Position numbers and translations under genes: made by a program. A DNA stretch of 64,000 nucleotides, from NCBI GenBank assembly GCA_027622195.1, contig JAQBZO010000006.1:40208-104207 (forward strand), given 5' to 3'. Positions within the stretch are counted from its first letter, which is position 1. Every line of letters begins with the position of its first letter. The DNA comes from Planctomycetota bacterium (GTDB taxonomy: Bacteria; Planctomycetota; Phycisphaerae; Phycisphaerales; SM1A02). The notes under the pieces are model-generated. The model was not told the origin of the DNA. It was given only the letters and a program-made list of their open reading frames with translations, and did no database searches. Below are positions 55,187 to 63,266 of the stretch, one piece after another.

Positions 55187-55846
55187 ATGATCTCTCGCGT
55201 GTCGGGCATGATTGAGTCAGTGGATGGAGGATGCGTCTCCCTGCGCGTCGGTCCGCTCTGCCTCGCGGTCATGGTCCCAGCATGCGACATTGCACGATGG
55301 ACCTTGCAAGTCGGCCACGATGCCACATTCTTCACCTCGTTCACGCTCGATGGTCAAACACACGGCACGAGTCTTGAACCGAGACTCCTCGGATTCACGA
55401 GCGAAGTGGATCGTCAACTCTTCCGCGACTTCACGAGCGTCAACGGCATCGGACCCAAGCGAGCACTGCGGGCATTCTCCCTCCCCCCAACGCGCATCGC
55501 TGAAGCGATCGCCGCGGGTGACGCTGCCACACTTCGCACCCTTCCAGAGGTAGGACGAAAACTCGCGGACTCGATCATCCTTGAACTCCGCGAGCGCATC
55601 GCGAAACGAATTGGGCCTGGAGCCGCATCGCCGCTGCGCGCCGCGACAACGAGCCGCGTGAAGGGCATCACCATCGTCGATCCTGCCCACGAAGAAGCGG
55701 CCTCTGCGGCGGTCAGCGTGTTGATGCAAATTGGAGAATCGCGTGCCGCGGCCAACGATCTCGTGGAACGAGCACTGGGGACAGCGGCAGAACCACCGAC
55801 GGCTGACTCGCTCGTCACTTCCGCACTTCGGCTTCGGGGAGCATAG
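55187..55846 (+). CDS. ruvA: Holliday junction branch migration protein RuvA
   Basis: RuvA binds four-way junctions as a tetramer and recruits RuvB. The 219-residue product starts MISRVSGMIESVDGGCVSLRVG (OB-fold domain), continues with two helix-hairpin-helix motifs (VNGIGPKRALRAFS and LPEVGRKLADSIILELRER) and ends with the small RuvB-binding helical domain (AVSVLMQIGESRAAANDLVE). Length is normal. No ruvB or ruvC is adjacent; ruvX lies two genes downstream. Confidence 0.95.
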   Translation: MISRVSGMIESVDGGCVSLRVGPLCLAVMVPACDIARWTLQVGHDATFFTSFTLDGQTHGTSLEPRLLGFTSEVDRQLFRDFTSVNGIGPKRALRAFSLPPTRIAEAIAAGDAATLRTLPEVGRKLADSIILELRERIAKRIGPGAASPLRAATTSRVKGITIVDPAHEEAASAAVSVLMQIGESRAAANDLVERALGTAAEPPTADSLVTSALRLRGA

Positions 55847-55850
55847 ACAG

Positions 55851-56954
55851 ATGGAACGCAACGCCAAAACTCAACATCGGTACGCCATGATCATGGCGGG
55901 GGGAATTGGTACGCGGTTGTGGCCGATGAGTCGTGCCTCAGTGCCGAAGCAACTTGTCCCGTTCATTGGTGGACGCAGCCTCCTTCAACTCGCTGCATCT
56001 CGGCTGGAGGGACTTGTTCCCCATGCACAGCGGCTCGTGTGCGCGAGCGAAGCGTGGCGGTTTGGAATCATGCATTCGCTGCCTGGGTTTACCGAAGCAA
56101 ATTGGGTTGGAGAACCCGTTGGTCGCGACACGGTCAACGCCGTCGCATTGACCGCCGCAGTTCTTGCGAAGCGTGATCCCAACGCCATCTTTTCTGTGGT
56201 CACGGCTGACCATGTCATCGAACCCGTTTCGATTTTTCAGAAGTGCATGGAGCAAGGATTCCGTCTCGTCGAGAGTGATCCACGAAGGCTCGTTACTTTT
56301 GCGATCACTCCGACATTCGCAGCGACTCAGTTTGGGTATGTCGAGTACGGAGATCCCATCGGTGGATTCGACGGTCCTGTGCAATGCCGACGATTCGTTG
56401 AAAAACCCGACGCAACACGCGCCGCTGAGTATGTTGCGAGCGGTCGTTTCGGATGGAACAGCGGCATGTTCGTCTTCCATGCATCGACTCTGCTCGAGGC
56501 CCTCAAGCGGTTTCGTCCAACGAATGCAACTGGCATCCGCGCAATTCAAGATGCGTGGGACACGCCGACGCAGTGGGAGGTGCTCTCGCAGACGTATCCA
56601 GCACTTCCCAAAATCAGCGTCGACTACGCGATCATGGAACCTGCATCGCAGGACCCCACATTCCAAGTCGTCACTGTGCCGATGCCCGTCGAGTGGAAGG
56701 ATGTGGGCAGTTGGCCGACCTTCGCATCCGTCCTCGCTGAAGATGGTTCGGGCAATCGAACGATGGGGTCGGCATTCCCCCATGAGTGCCACAACACGGT
56801 GATCGTGAATGACCAAGCTGATCATCTCGTCGCCGCTCTGGGGTGTGATGGACTGGTGATCGTTCACACCAAGGATGCAACTCTTGTTGTTCCCGCCGCG
56901 CTCGCCGAACGAGTGAAGGACCTTGTGGGTGCATTGACACCCGACCGCCGCTGA
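55851..56954 (+). CDS. Mannose-1-phosphate guanylyltransferase
   Basis: The enzyme makes GDP-mannose from mannose-1-phosphate and GTP. ATG 55851, preceded by GGGGAGC, gives 367 residues; the frame is open upstream only over ruvA. Motifs: AMIMAGGIGTRLWPMSRASVPKQ (nucleotide-binding signature), VVTADHVIEP, FGYVEYGDP, RRFVEKPD and GRFGWNSGMFVF, and VPMPVEWKDVGSW. It lacks the isomerase half of ManC/AlgA types, so it is the short monofunctional form. The product may feed glycan synthesis at the EPS locus, by inference. Confidence 0.9.
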   Translation: MERNAKTQHRYAMIMAGGIGTRLWPMSRASVPKQLVPFIGGRSLLQLAASRLEGLVPHAQRLVCASEAWRFGIMHSLPGFTEANWVGEPVGRDTVNAVALTAAVLAKRDPNAIFSVVTADHVIEPVSIFQKCMEQGFRLVESDPRRLVTFAITPTFAATQFGYVEYGDPIGGFDGPVQCRRFVEKPDATRAAEYVASGRFGWNSGMFVFHASTLLEALKRFRPTNATGIRAIQDAWDTPTQWEVLSQTYPALPKISVDYAIMEPASQDPTFQVVTVPMPVEWKDVGSWPTFASVLAEDGSGNRTMGSAFPHECHNTVIVNDQADHLVAALGCDGLVIVHTKDATLVVPAALAERVKDLVGALTPDRR

Positions 56955-57376
56955 TGCGATTCCTCGTCGTTGATATTGGAGATCGTCGCACCGGCTTCGC
57001 GGCTGGTGATGACATCATGCGCATCATGTCTCCACTCGAAGTGGTGCACGCGCCGACGCGTGATGAAGTATTGCGTGCCATTTTTGAGAAAGTGAAAGAC
57101 CACGGTCCCGATGCGATCGTCCTTGGACTTCCCATTCATATGGATGGAAGTGAAAGCGAACGCTCCCGCGCAGCGCGCGAGTTCGCGGAGTTTCTTCGCA
57201 CAAAGACGACCATTCCAGTTCACTTGCAGGACGAGAGACTCACGAGCTTTGATGCCGAAGATCGACTCAAGCAGAGTGGAAAAACGCACGGCGAGAAGAA
57301 GCAACTCCGCGATGCCCTCGCGGCCTGCGCTATCGGAGAAGATTTTCTGCGCGCGCTCCAAGGTGATGGAGCGTGA
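56954..57376 (+). CDS. ruvX: RuvX/YqgF-type RNase H-fold resolvase
   Basis: The ATG shares one base with the preceding stop (TGATG). The 140-residue product has the YqgF pattern: VVDIGDRRTGFAAGD with the first catalytic aspartate, AIVLGLPIHMDGSES, DERLTSFDAEDRL and the C-terminal RDALAACAIGEDFL. Members act on RNA or four-way junctions, in 16S rRNA maturation or recombination. Length is typical. Confidence 0.88.
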   Translation: MRFLVVDIGDRRTGFAAGDDIMRIMSPLEVVHAPTRDEVLRAIFEKVKDHGPDAIVLGLPIHMDGSESERSRAAREFAEFLRTKTTIPVHLQDERLTSFDAEDRLKQSGKTHGEKKQLRDALAACAIGEDFLRALQGDGA

Positions 57377-57388
57377 TACTGTTCTCGT

Positions 57389-58201
57389 ATGTCGCCTGAT
57401 CAACCACCCATTCCTTTCGCACCTGAGTCCAGTCCAACCGCGCCGCCCCTGCGCGGAGAGGTCATCGTGCGAGAGGATGCGGATGATGTCATCGACGAAC
57501 TCGCCGACGACATGCTCGCGCAGGCGAAGGCGTGCGTCAAAGAGTTTGGGACCTTTCAACTCGCGCTCTCGGGCGGCAATTCTCCGATGCCGCTCTATCG
57601 ACGTCTGATTCTTGATCCCGCGTATCGGCTCTTCCCTTGGGCGAACACTCACCTCTGGATCGTCGATGAGCGCATCGTTCCATTCGATGATGACCGAAGC
57701 AACTGGGGACACATCAAAGAGCTCATCGTCGAACATTCTGGCATTCCCCATGCGTCGGCGCATCCCATGCAAGTGGATGATCCTGATGGAGCACGGTTGT
57801 ATTCCGAAGCTCTGCACCGTGTTCTTGGAAATCGCCCAGAGGGACATCGACGACTCGACATGATCTTGCTTGGCATGGGCCCAGATGGACATACCGCGAG
57901 TCTCTTCCCGCACTCTCCCGCGCAAAGCGAATGTGCGTTGTGGTGCACGACCAATGCAGGACCAACTGTGGTACCGCCCGATCGCATGACGATGACCTAT
58001 CCGCTGATCAATGCTGCGCGCATGGTGGCCGTCCTCGCGCTGGGAGAAGGCAAACGCGCCATGTTGCACACCATCACGCAGCCTGATGTGTCTTGGTGCG
58101 ATTATCCAATTCTTGGAATCAATCCCGTGGCAGGATCGCTGCGCTGGTATCTCGATCGCGCTGCGTGTCCGACCAATGCAATCGCACAGAAGAGTGAGTA
58201 A
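57389..58201 (+). CDS. pgl: 6-phosphogluconolactonase
   Basis: Pgl hydrolyses 6-phosphogluconolactone in the oxidative pentose phosphate pathway. The 270-residue DevB-type protein contains FQLALSGGNSPMPLYRRL, WIVDERIVPFDDDRSNWGHI and LDMILLGMGPDGHTASLFP, the standard motifs, with VVPPDRMTMTYPLINAARMV near the C-terminus. It converges with zwf (stop codons one base apart), so the two consecutive pathway enzymes sit tail to tail on opposite strands. Confidence 0.93.
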   Translation: MSPDQPPIPFAPESSPTAPPLRGEVIVREDADDVIDELADDMLAQAKACVKEFGTFQLALSGGNSPMPLYRRLILDPAYRLFPWANTHLWIVDERIVPFDDDRSNWGHIKELIVEHSGIPHASAHPMQVDDPDGARLYSEALHRVLGNRPEGHRRLDMILLGMGPDGHTASLFPHSPAQSECALWCTTNAGPTVVPPDRMTMTYPLINAARMVAVLALGEGKRAMLHTITQPDVSWCDYPILGINPVAGSLRWYLDRAACPTNAIAQKSE

Positions 58202-58202
58202 C

Positions 58203-59720
58203 TCAATCGGTGTTCCATGCGCGACCATCCCGAGCCATCATGGCATCGGCCGATGCTGGACCCCACGAACCAGGCGCATAGTTTGACTCGATCGACTTTC
58301 GCGCCGCGTTGGACGCTTCACTGAGATACGGCATGACTGCATCCCACGCGCCCTCGACTTCGAGTCGATGTTTGAAGAGAGTCTGATCTCCGCTCATGAC
58401 ATCAAGAAAGAGCGGACCATAGGCCTCAACGGCTTCGCTGCCGAACTCTTTGCGAAAGTCGACATCCATGTGAACGGGCTTGATCGACATCCTTCGACCA
58501 GGAACCTTGCTCTCAAAAGTCAGTCGTGCCCCTTCATCAGGCGCGATACGAAGGATGAGCCGATTCCCCGCAGGAACTCCCAGTGGATGCGGCACACCAC
58601 GGAAGAGATCCGCTGCGGGCGGCTTGAACTGCACCACGACCTCGGTGCGCTTCTGCGCGAGTCTCTTGCCACTGCGAAGATAGAACGGGGTTCCAGCCCA
58701 GCGCCAATTGTCGATTTGCAGTCGGATTGCCGCGAATGTCTCAGTTGTTGAATCCTTCGCCACTCCAGGGAGATCGTGATATGCGACGACATCGGAACCG
58801 CCTGCGTATTGTCCAAGCGCGCAAGATGAGGCGACCGCATCGGGTGACACTGAGCGAATGGAGCGAACCACCTTGAGCTTCTCGGCGCGAATGTCATCGG
58901 CAGCCATGCGGCACGGGACTTCCATCGCGACGAATGCAAGCACCTGCATCAAGTGCGACTGAATCATGTCCCGAATCGCACCCGTCTGATCGTAGAACGC
59001 GACGCGATCGTCCACGCCAAGAGTTTCGCACGCAGAGATCTGCACATGATCGATGTAACGATGATTCCAGACTGGTTCGAACATGGTGTTCGCGAAACGG
59101 AACACATTGATCGACTGGACGACCTCTTTGCCGAGATAATGATCGATCCGATAGATCGAGGACTCATCAAACACCTGCGCGAGTTCTCGATTGAGCGCGG
59201 CGGCGCTGGCTGAATCATGGCCAAATGGTTTCTCGATCACAATGCGCTGCCAGTTCGCGCTGACTGGATCGAGCGTGCACCAACGCTTCCCTTCGACGAC
59301 CATTTGCGCCGCATCAATCTGTCGGACAATGGGCGCGTAGAGATCGGGCGAAACCGAGAGGAAGAAGGCGACATTGCCACGCGTTCCCCGCTCTTCATGC
59401 ATGGCATCGAGTTTTGCCGCAAGCCCCGGATAGCAGTCGGACTTCGTCGCGTCTCCCGCGTAGTACGAAATGCGCTGCGCAAACGCACGCCATTTCGCAT
59501 CGTCGAACCCTACAGCGTTCGCGCGGGCATCGGATTCGAGCTCAGAACGCCATGCATCATCTTCCTTCGGACGACGCGAGACGCCAACGATCGCTGTCTC
59601 CTTTGGAAGCAGTCCGAGCGAGTCCATCTCATACAGGGATGGAATCAACTTCCGAGAGGTGAGGTCTCCTGAGGCGCCGAAGATGACGACAATGCAGGGA
59701 TCTGGGGATGTCGTTGGCAT
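58203..59720 (-). CDS. zwf: Glucose-6-phosphate 1-dehydrogenase
   Basis: Zwf oxidises glucose-6-phosphate with NADP+ as the first step of the pentose phosphate pathway. The 505-residue protein has the N-terminal Rossmann motif VIFGASGDLTSRKLIPSLY, the IVIEKPFGHD segment, the active-site signature RIDHYLGKEVVQSINVFRF, and ETFAAIRLQIDNWRWAGTPFYLRSGKR. It follows the last gene of the membrane-protein cluster by nine bases and may be co-transcribed with it. Confidence 0.95.
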   Translation of the reverse strand: MPTTSPDPCIVVIFGASGDLTSRKLIPSLYEMDSLGLLPKETAIVGVSRRPKEDDAWRSELESDARANAVGFDDAKWRAFAQRISYYAGDATKSDCYPGLAAKLDAMHEERGTRGNVAFFLSVSPDLYAPIVRQIDAAQMVVEGKRWCTLDPVSANWQRIVIEKPFGHDSASAAALNRELAQVFDESSIYRIDHYLGKEVVQSINVFRFANTMFEPVWNHRYIDHVQISACETLGVDDRVAFYDQTGAIRDMIQSHLMQVLAFVAMEVPCRMAADDIRAEKLKVVRSIRSVSPDAVASSCALGQYAGGSDVVAYHDLPGVAKDSTTETFAAIRLQIDNWRWAGTPFYLRSGKRLAQKRTEVVVQFKPPAADLFRGVPHPLGVPAGNRLILRIAPDEGARLTFESKVPGRRMSIKPVHMDVDFRKEFGSEAVEAYGPLFLDVMSGDQTLFKHRLEVEGAWDAVMPYLSEASNAARKSIESNYAPGSWGPASADAMMARDGRAWNTD

Positions 59721-59729
59721 GATTCTTGA

Positions 59730-60725
59730 TTACAGCAGCAAGGCGGGCACAGCGATTTCGACAGCATCCGCAATCGCGCGGCGCCCCGTCGGATCGATGA
59801 GCCAGAGCCAATCATCGAAGAGGAATTCGCAGCGCGCCGCAAAGAGGGCGATGCGTCCCATCACAGTGAAGCCGAACGCGGCACCGAAGGTGATCATGAG
59901 GTACCACACTCCAACGCGCGCTGTCTTTCCGACGATGCCCTTGTGTTCCACACTGAAGAAGAAGTAGACGAGCCCCGCGATCACGCCGACGAACAAGAGG
60001 ACTTGCTTGATCGATTCCCCGACCTCGATTCCGCCGTCCCCCACCACGGCAAGACTCTTCATCGTGCTCGCTGTTTGTGCCAGAAGATCGGACTCAATAT
60101 AGGAAACGAACTTGAGACCGGACGTGGTGCCGACAATGAAGGCGAGTGGAACGATTCCGAGGTAGGCGGCGCGAGGAACAAGGCGGCAGAGCAGCATGAC
60201 TCCTAAAATCACGGGAACAAGAAGCCAATAGTCTGTTTCCCTCTTGATGTTGGGCATGAAGTGCTCGGCCACAAAATTGGGAGCGAGTTTGCCAAACAAC
60301 TTTGGAACGAGGGTGTCCCAGAAACTCACCACCATCCAGTAAGCCGCCGACACTCCGACAATTGTGGATTCTGCGAACTTGTAAAAGGGATTGTCGCGGT
60401 AAAGAAAGCTGAAGATAAACAGGGTGAGCAGCGCAGCGATCCACACTCCAAGAGTTCGGCTCGTGCTCAAGTGAATGACAGATTGATTTGCATCGACTGC
60501 ATTCGCCGCGAAGTAGGCGCCAGGCGTGGTGCCAATTTCTTTCACCCACGAGACGGCGCTCGTCGTTCCTACAGGAGCTTCAACCCACTTCCCGTTCACC
60601 TCGATGAACGCTTTGTTGGAGTTCTCCACATAGACCTTCCCCATTCCAGGTCCAGTGAACGTGCGAATCGCCAGCAGGATTGCTGCGACAGAGAGGATGA
60701 TCGTCCAAGTTCTCTTTTGGTTCAT
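59730..60725 (-). CDS. Multi-pass membrane protein of unknown function, DUF6754 cluster
   Basis: The 331-residue product has an N-terminal membrane segment, an extracytoplasmic segment of ~60 residues (GKVYVENSNKAFIEVNGKWV), then about seven more membrane segments with loops such as YRDNPFYKFAESTIVGVSAAYWMV and RLVPRAAYLGIVPLAFIVGTTSG. No known family is recognised. It is the last member of five tightly spaced genes on this strand (gaps of 4-11 bases), so it probably belongs to a membrane complex with its neighbours. Confidence 0.8.
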   Translation of the reverse strand: MNQKRTWTIILSVAAILLAIRTFTGPGMGKVYVENSNKAFIEVNGKWVEAPVGTTSAVSWVKEIGTTPGAYFAANAVDANQSVIHLSTSRTLGVWIAALLTLFIFSFLYRDNPFYKFAESTIVGVSAAYWMVVSFWDTLVPKLFGKLAPNFVAEHFMPNIKRETDYWLLVPVILGVMLLCRLVPRAAYLGIVPLAFIVGTTSGLKFVSYIESDLLAQTASTMKSLAVVGDGGIEVGESIKQVLLFVGVIAGLVYFFFSVEHKGIVGKTARVGVWYLMITFGAAFGFTVMGRIALFAARCEFLFDDWLWLIDPTGRRAIADAVEIAVPALLL

Positions 60726-60736
60726 CGGATGGGTCC

Positions 60737-61654
60737 TCAGGCAAGTGCCAATCGTGCAGCACGCCGTCGCGCGAAAAAGATCGTGTTTCCAACGAGAATC
60801 AGTCCAACCATCAAGAGGTGACCAAACAGTTGTGGAGCCATACGCCTTTGTGCATCCATGAACTGCGCTGGAATCTTCACTCCTGGGTTACGCGCCTCCA
60901 CCGCCTGGTTGACGAGGAACTCATACTCTGCGGCACCTTTGATCGCGGCGAGCATCCCCTTCAATTGGGTTGGAAAGTACGGCACGAGTTGCGGAGCAGA
61001 CACACCCGTTACGCCCGCCACGAGTTTCGTTGGCTTCTCTGAAGTCAGTGTCGGCGAGACCACATACTGGACCCACTCCTTGCTTCCTGGATATCCCGCG
61101 CTCACCACGATGATGGCATCGAACGACGATGTATTCACAATATCGGCGAGCATCGGAATCTCGGCCGCTGGTGTGCCGCGATAATCATTCGGAAAGGATT
61201 GCTTGTAGTCGGTCAGGATGACCTTCATCACCCCTTCATTTCCAGATTGGTAACCCATGTTGACAAAATGCTCGCCATATATCCACTCGGGATGTTGAGC
61301 GATGACACAAGTCCGAAGCGTTTGCTCGATCAGCGGTGTCGCTGCAGCCCACAAGGTCTGGCAGTAAATCTTCGCCTTCTTGTGCGCGAGGTGGCGAACA
61401 AAAGCAGTCGCCATTGGCTGCAATTCGCCCGCGCTCGCTGGTTCGTAATCAAAACTCATCAAGACGCGAGCACCTTCAGGAAGAGCTTCGATCGTCTCGA
61501 ATGTCGCGAGCGACGTAGGCGTTGGACTCTCTGGGAAACGAGTGCCCGTAATGCCAATCACAAAGATCGGGATTCCAACCGAGAGCGCCATGAGAAGAAA
61601 GATCCAACGTCGATCGATGGCATCAAGTTTTTCGATGAATGATTGAGAGGACAT
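60737..61654 (-). CDS. Membrane-anchored extracytoplasmic-domain protein, DUF6754 cluster
   Basis: This 305-residue protein has membrane segments near both ends (WIFLLMALSVGIPIFVIGIT and LFGHLLMVGLILVGNTIFFA), framing a ~230-residue alpha/beta domain, probably outside the cytoplasm. The domain contains ALPEGARVLMSFDYEPASAG, VRHLAHKKAKIYCQTLWAA, VNMGYQSGNEGVMKVI and SSFDAIIVVSAGYPG, suggesting a Rossmann-like fold, but no catalytic motif. Function unknown. Confidence 0.8.
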   Translation of the reverse strand: MSSQSFIEKLDAIDRRWIFLLMALSVGIPIFVIGITGTRFPESPTPTSLATFETIEALPEGARVLMSFDYEPASAGELQPMATAFVRHLAHKKAKIYCQTLWAAATPLIEQTLRTCVIAQHPEWIYGEHFVNMGYQSGNEGVMKVILTDYKQSFPNDYRGTPAAEIPMLADIVNTSSFDAIIVVSAGYPGSKEWVQYVVSPTLTSEKPTKLVAGVTGVSAPQLVPYFPTQLKGMLAAIKGAAEYEFLVNQAVEARNPGVKIPAQFMDAQRRMAPQLFGHLLMVGLILVGNTIFFARRRAARLALA

Positions 61655-61657
61655 GCG

Positions 61658-62353
61658 TCAGTCTCCACTTCCCATATAGGAACGATCGATGCCGAGGATG
61701 ATCTTGAGGCTTGTCGCCGCAACGCCAAGGGCAATGCCGATGATGATGGCTCGATTGCCCGCGCTCGCGAAGACCTCAAAGATAATGGTCGAGAGGTTTT
61801 CGAGTCTCAGGAAACTGAGAGAGTCAGGAATCCATCCCGTCAACACGACACCAGCGAAGGTGCGGCCGAGAAGCACGATGAACGCCGCGACAAGAAGCAG
61901 TGTTGCCTCGACATTCTTCGCGCGAAAGGCGCGGAAGGCCGCGCTCGCGACATAGAACGCCAAGAGCGAAAACATCGTCGCCGTGATGGGGGACATGACA
62001 AAGGTGTAGAGCCACCAGAATGCGCTTCCCTCTCCATCCTTCTCGCCGCTCATTGAAACCAAGGGGGCGGTTTCAAGCGGAGCCACGCCAATCTTGAGGA
62101 ATCCAATCGCAAGCGTTGCGACGAAGGCGATGAGGGTGACTGCCGAAAATCCCCATCCCTCATCACGCGAACTGATCTTGCTGAGATGAATCTTGGCGAG
62201 GTTTGCGGCACCAAGCACAAAGGCGATCGAAGCGAGGACGTTGAACCACTCGGCGACGTCCTCTGCCCACGACTGCGTCGGGATAAGAAATCCCGAGAGC
62301 ACCATCAGGACCCCTGAAACGAGCGTGACGAGCAGTGCAATCTGTCTATTCAT
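61658..62353 (-). CDS. Six-helix membrane protein of unknown function, DUF6754 cluster
   Basis: The 231-residue protein is mostly hydrophobic with about six membrane segments (IALLVTLVSGVLMVLSGFLI, WFNVLASIAFVLGAANL, VTLIAFVATLAIGFLKIG and others). Loops contain MSGEKDGEGSAFWWLYTFVMS and AFRAFRAKNVEATLLLVAAF. I recognise no family. It is three bases from the next gene and six bases from the DUF6754-type gene, a spacing that implies one transcript. Confidence 0.8.
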   Translation of the reverse strand: MNRQIALLVTLVSGVLMVLSGFLIPTQSWAEDVAEWFNVLASIAFVLGAANLAKIHLSKISSRDEGWGFSAVTLIAFVATLAIGFLKIGVAPLETAPLVSMSGEKDGEGSAFWWLYTFVMSPITATMFSLLAFYVASAAFRAFRAKNVEATLLLVAAFIVLLGRTFAGVVLTGWIPDSLSFLRLENLSTIIFEVFASAGNRAIIIGIALGVAATSLKIILGIDRSYMGSGD

Positions 62354-62359
62354 GTTTCG

Positions 62360-63262
62360 TCAGCCTCCCGCCAAGGATTGAAAGAATGATCCAATCCCAC
62401 TGAATTGCCCTGTCATCGCGGTAAGAGTGAGGGCGAGTACTCCGAGAACGAGGACGATGCCGACCATCGCTTTGGCGATGTCTTGCCCACGTAAACTTCC
62501 CATTTGGTCTGGCTCACCCGAGAGGTAAGCGCTCGCCGCAAAGAACTCTTCGCCGATCAGGGTGTAGTCGCACGCCGCAACGAAGAACGGCAACTGACTT
62601 GTCTCCGCCGTTCCCGCAATCTGAATCGCGCCAATGGAGTTTCCTGTCTCCGAGAGGATCAAACTCTCGGCGAAGAATTGTCCCATGTAGAAGCAGGCGG
62701 CGGGTTTCTTTCGCACCATGAGTCCTGAGACATACGCGGTGTAACCAAACTGCTCATCGGTCACGTAGTACACGCTGTTGGGATTGAATCCATCGGCGCG
62801 TCCTGCTGCGAGATAACTCGACGCAATCGCTTCTCGAGCCGCGGCCATCACGAGCGATCGACTCACGGGGACTTCGATGGAAGCGTCATAGTCCGCAACG
62901 GTGCGTCCGACGCGCGAGAGGACGGTGAGTCCCGCGATCGTCTGCACATTGTCCATGTCTTGAATGCCAGGCACGAAGAGAATGGGGCGACCCATCTCGG
63001 TTGCACGTCCAACAGCTTCATCAACTGCGGCGAGTCCTGCAATGCGACGCACCTTGAACACGACGCCCTTTCGAGCGACCGCGATCGATCCAAGCACCAC
63101 CGCGCTCAACAACACAAGCCAAACGAGTAAGACGGCGCGCCCTGGGACGAACCATGGCGTGATCTCTGCGGTGGTGGTTTGTTCAGGCGCCGCAGCGCAC
63201 GGAAACGCGATCGTCATCGTGAGTCCGACAATGCACAAGAGGATGAGCCTTTGTAGTTTCAT
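62360..63262 (-). CDS. DUF6754-type membrane protein
   Basis: ATG 63262 (MKLQRLILLCIVGLTMTIAF, a signal-like start) gives 300 residues; the open frame upstream overlaps the neighbouring gene. After a membrane segment (AVLLVWLVLLSAVVLGSIAV) comes a soluble domain: DEAVGRATEMGRPILFVPGI, QTIAGLTVLSRVGRTVADYD, VYYVTDEQFGYTAYVSGLMV, FYMGQFFAESLILSETGNSI and PFFVAACDYTLIGEEFFAAS. These stretches match my recollection of the DUF6754 family. A C-terminal membrane segment follows. No function is established for the family. Confidence 0.82.
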   Translation of the reverse strand: MKLQRLILLCIVGLTMTIAFPCAAAPEQTTTAEITPWFVPGRAVLLVWLVLLSAVVLGSIAVARKGVVFKVRRIAGLAAVDEAVGRATEMGRPILFVPGIQDMDNVQTIAGLTVLSRVGRTVADYDASIEVPVSRSLVMAAAREAIASSYLAAGRADGFNPNSVYYVTDEQFGYTAYVSGLMVRKKPAACFYMGQFFAESLILSETGNSIGAIQIAGTAETSQLPFFVAACDYTLIGEEFFAASAYLSGEPDQMGSLRGQDIAKAMVGIVLVLGVLALTLTAMTGQFSGIGSFFQSLAGG

Positions 63263-63266
63263 TCGA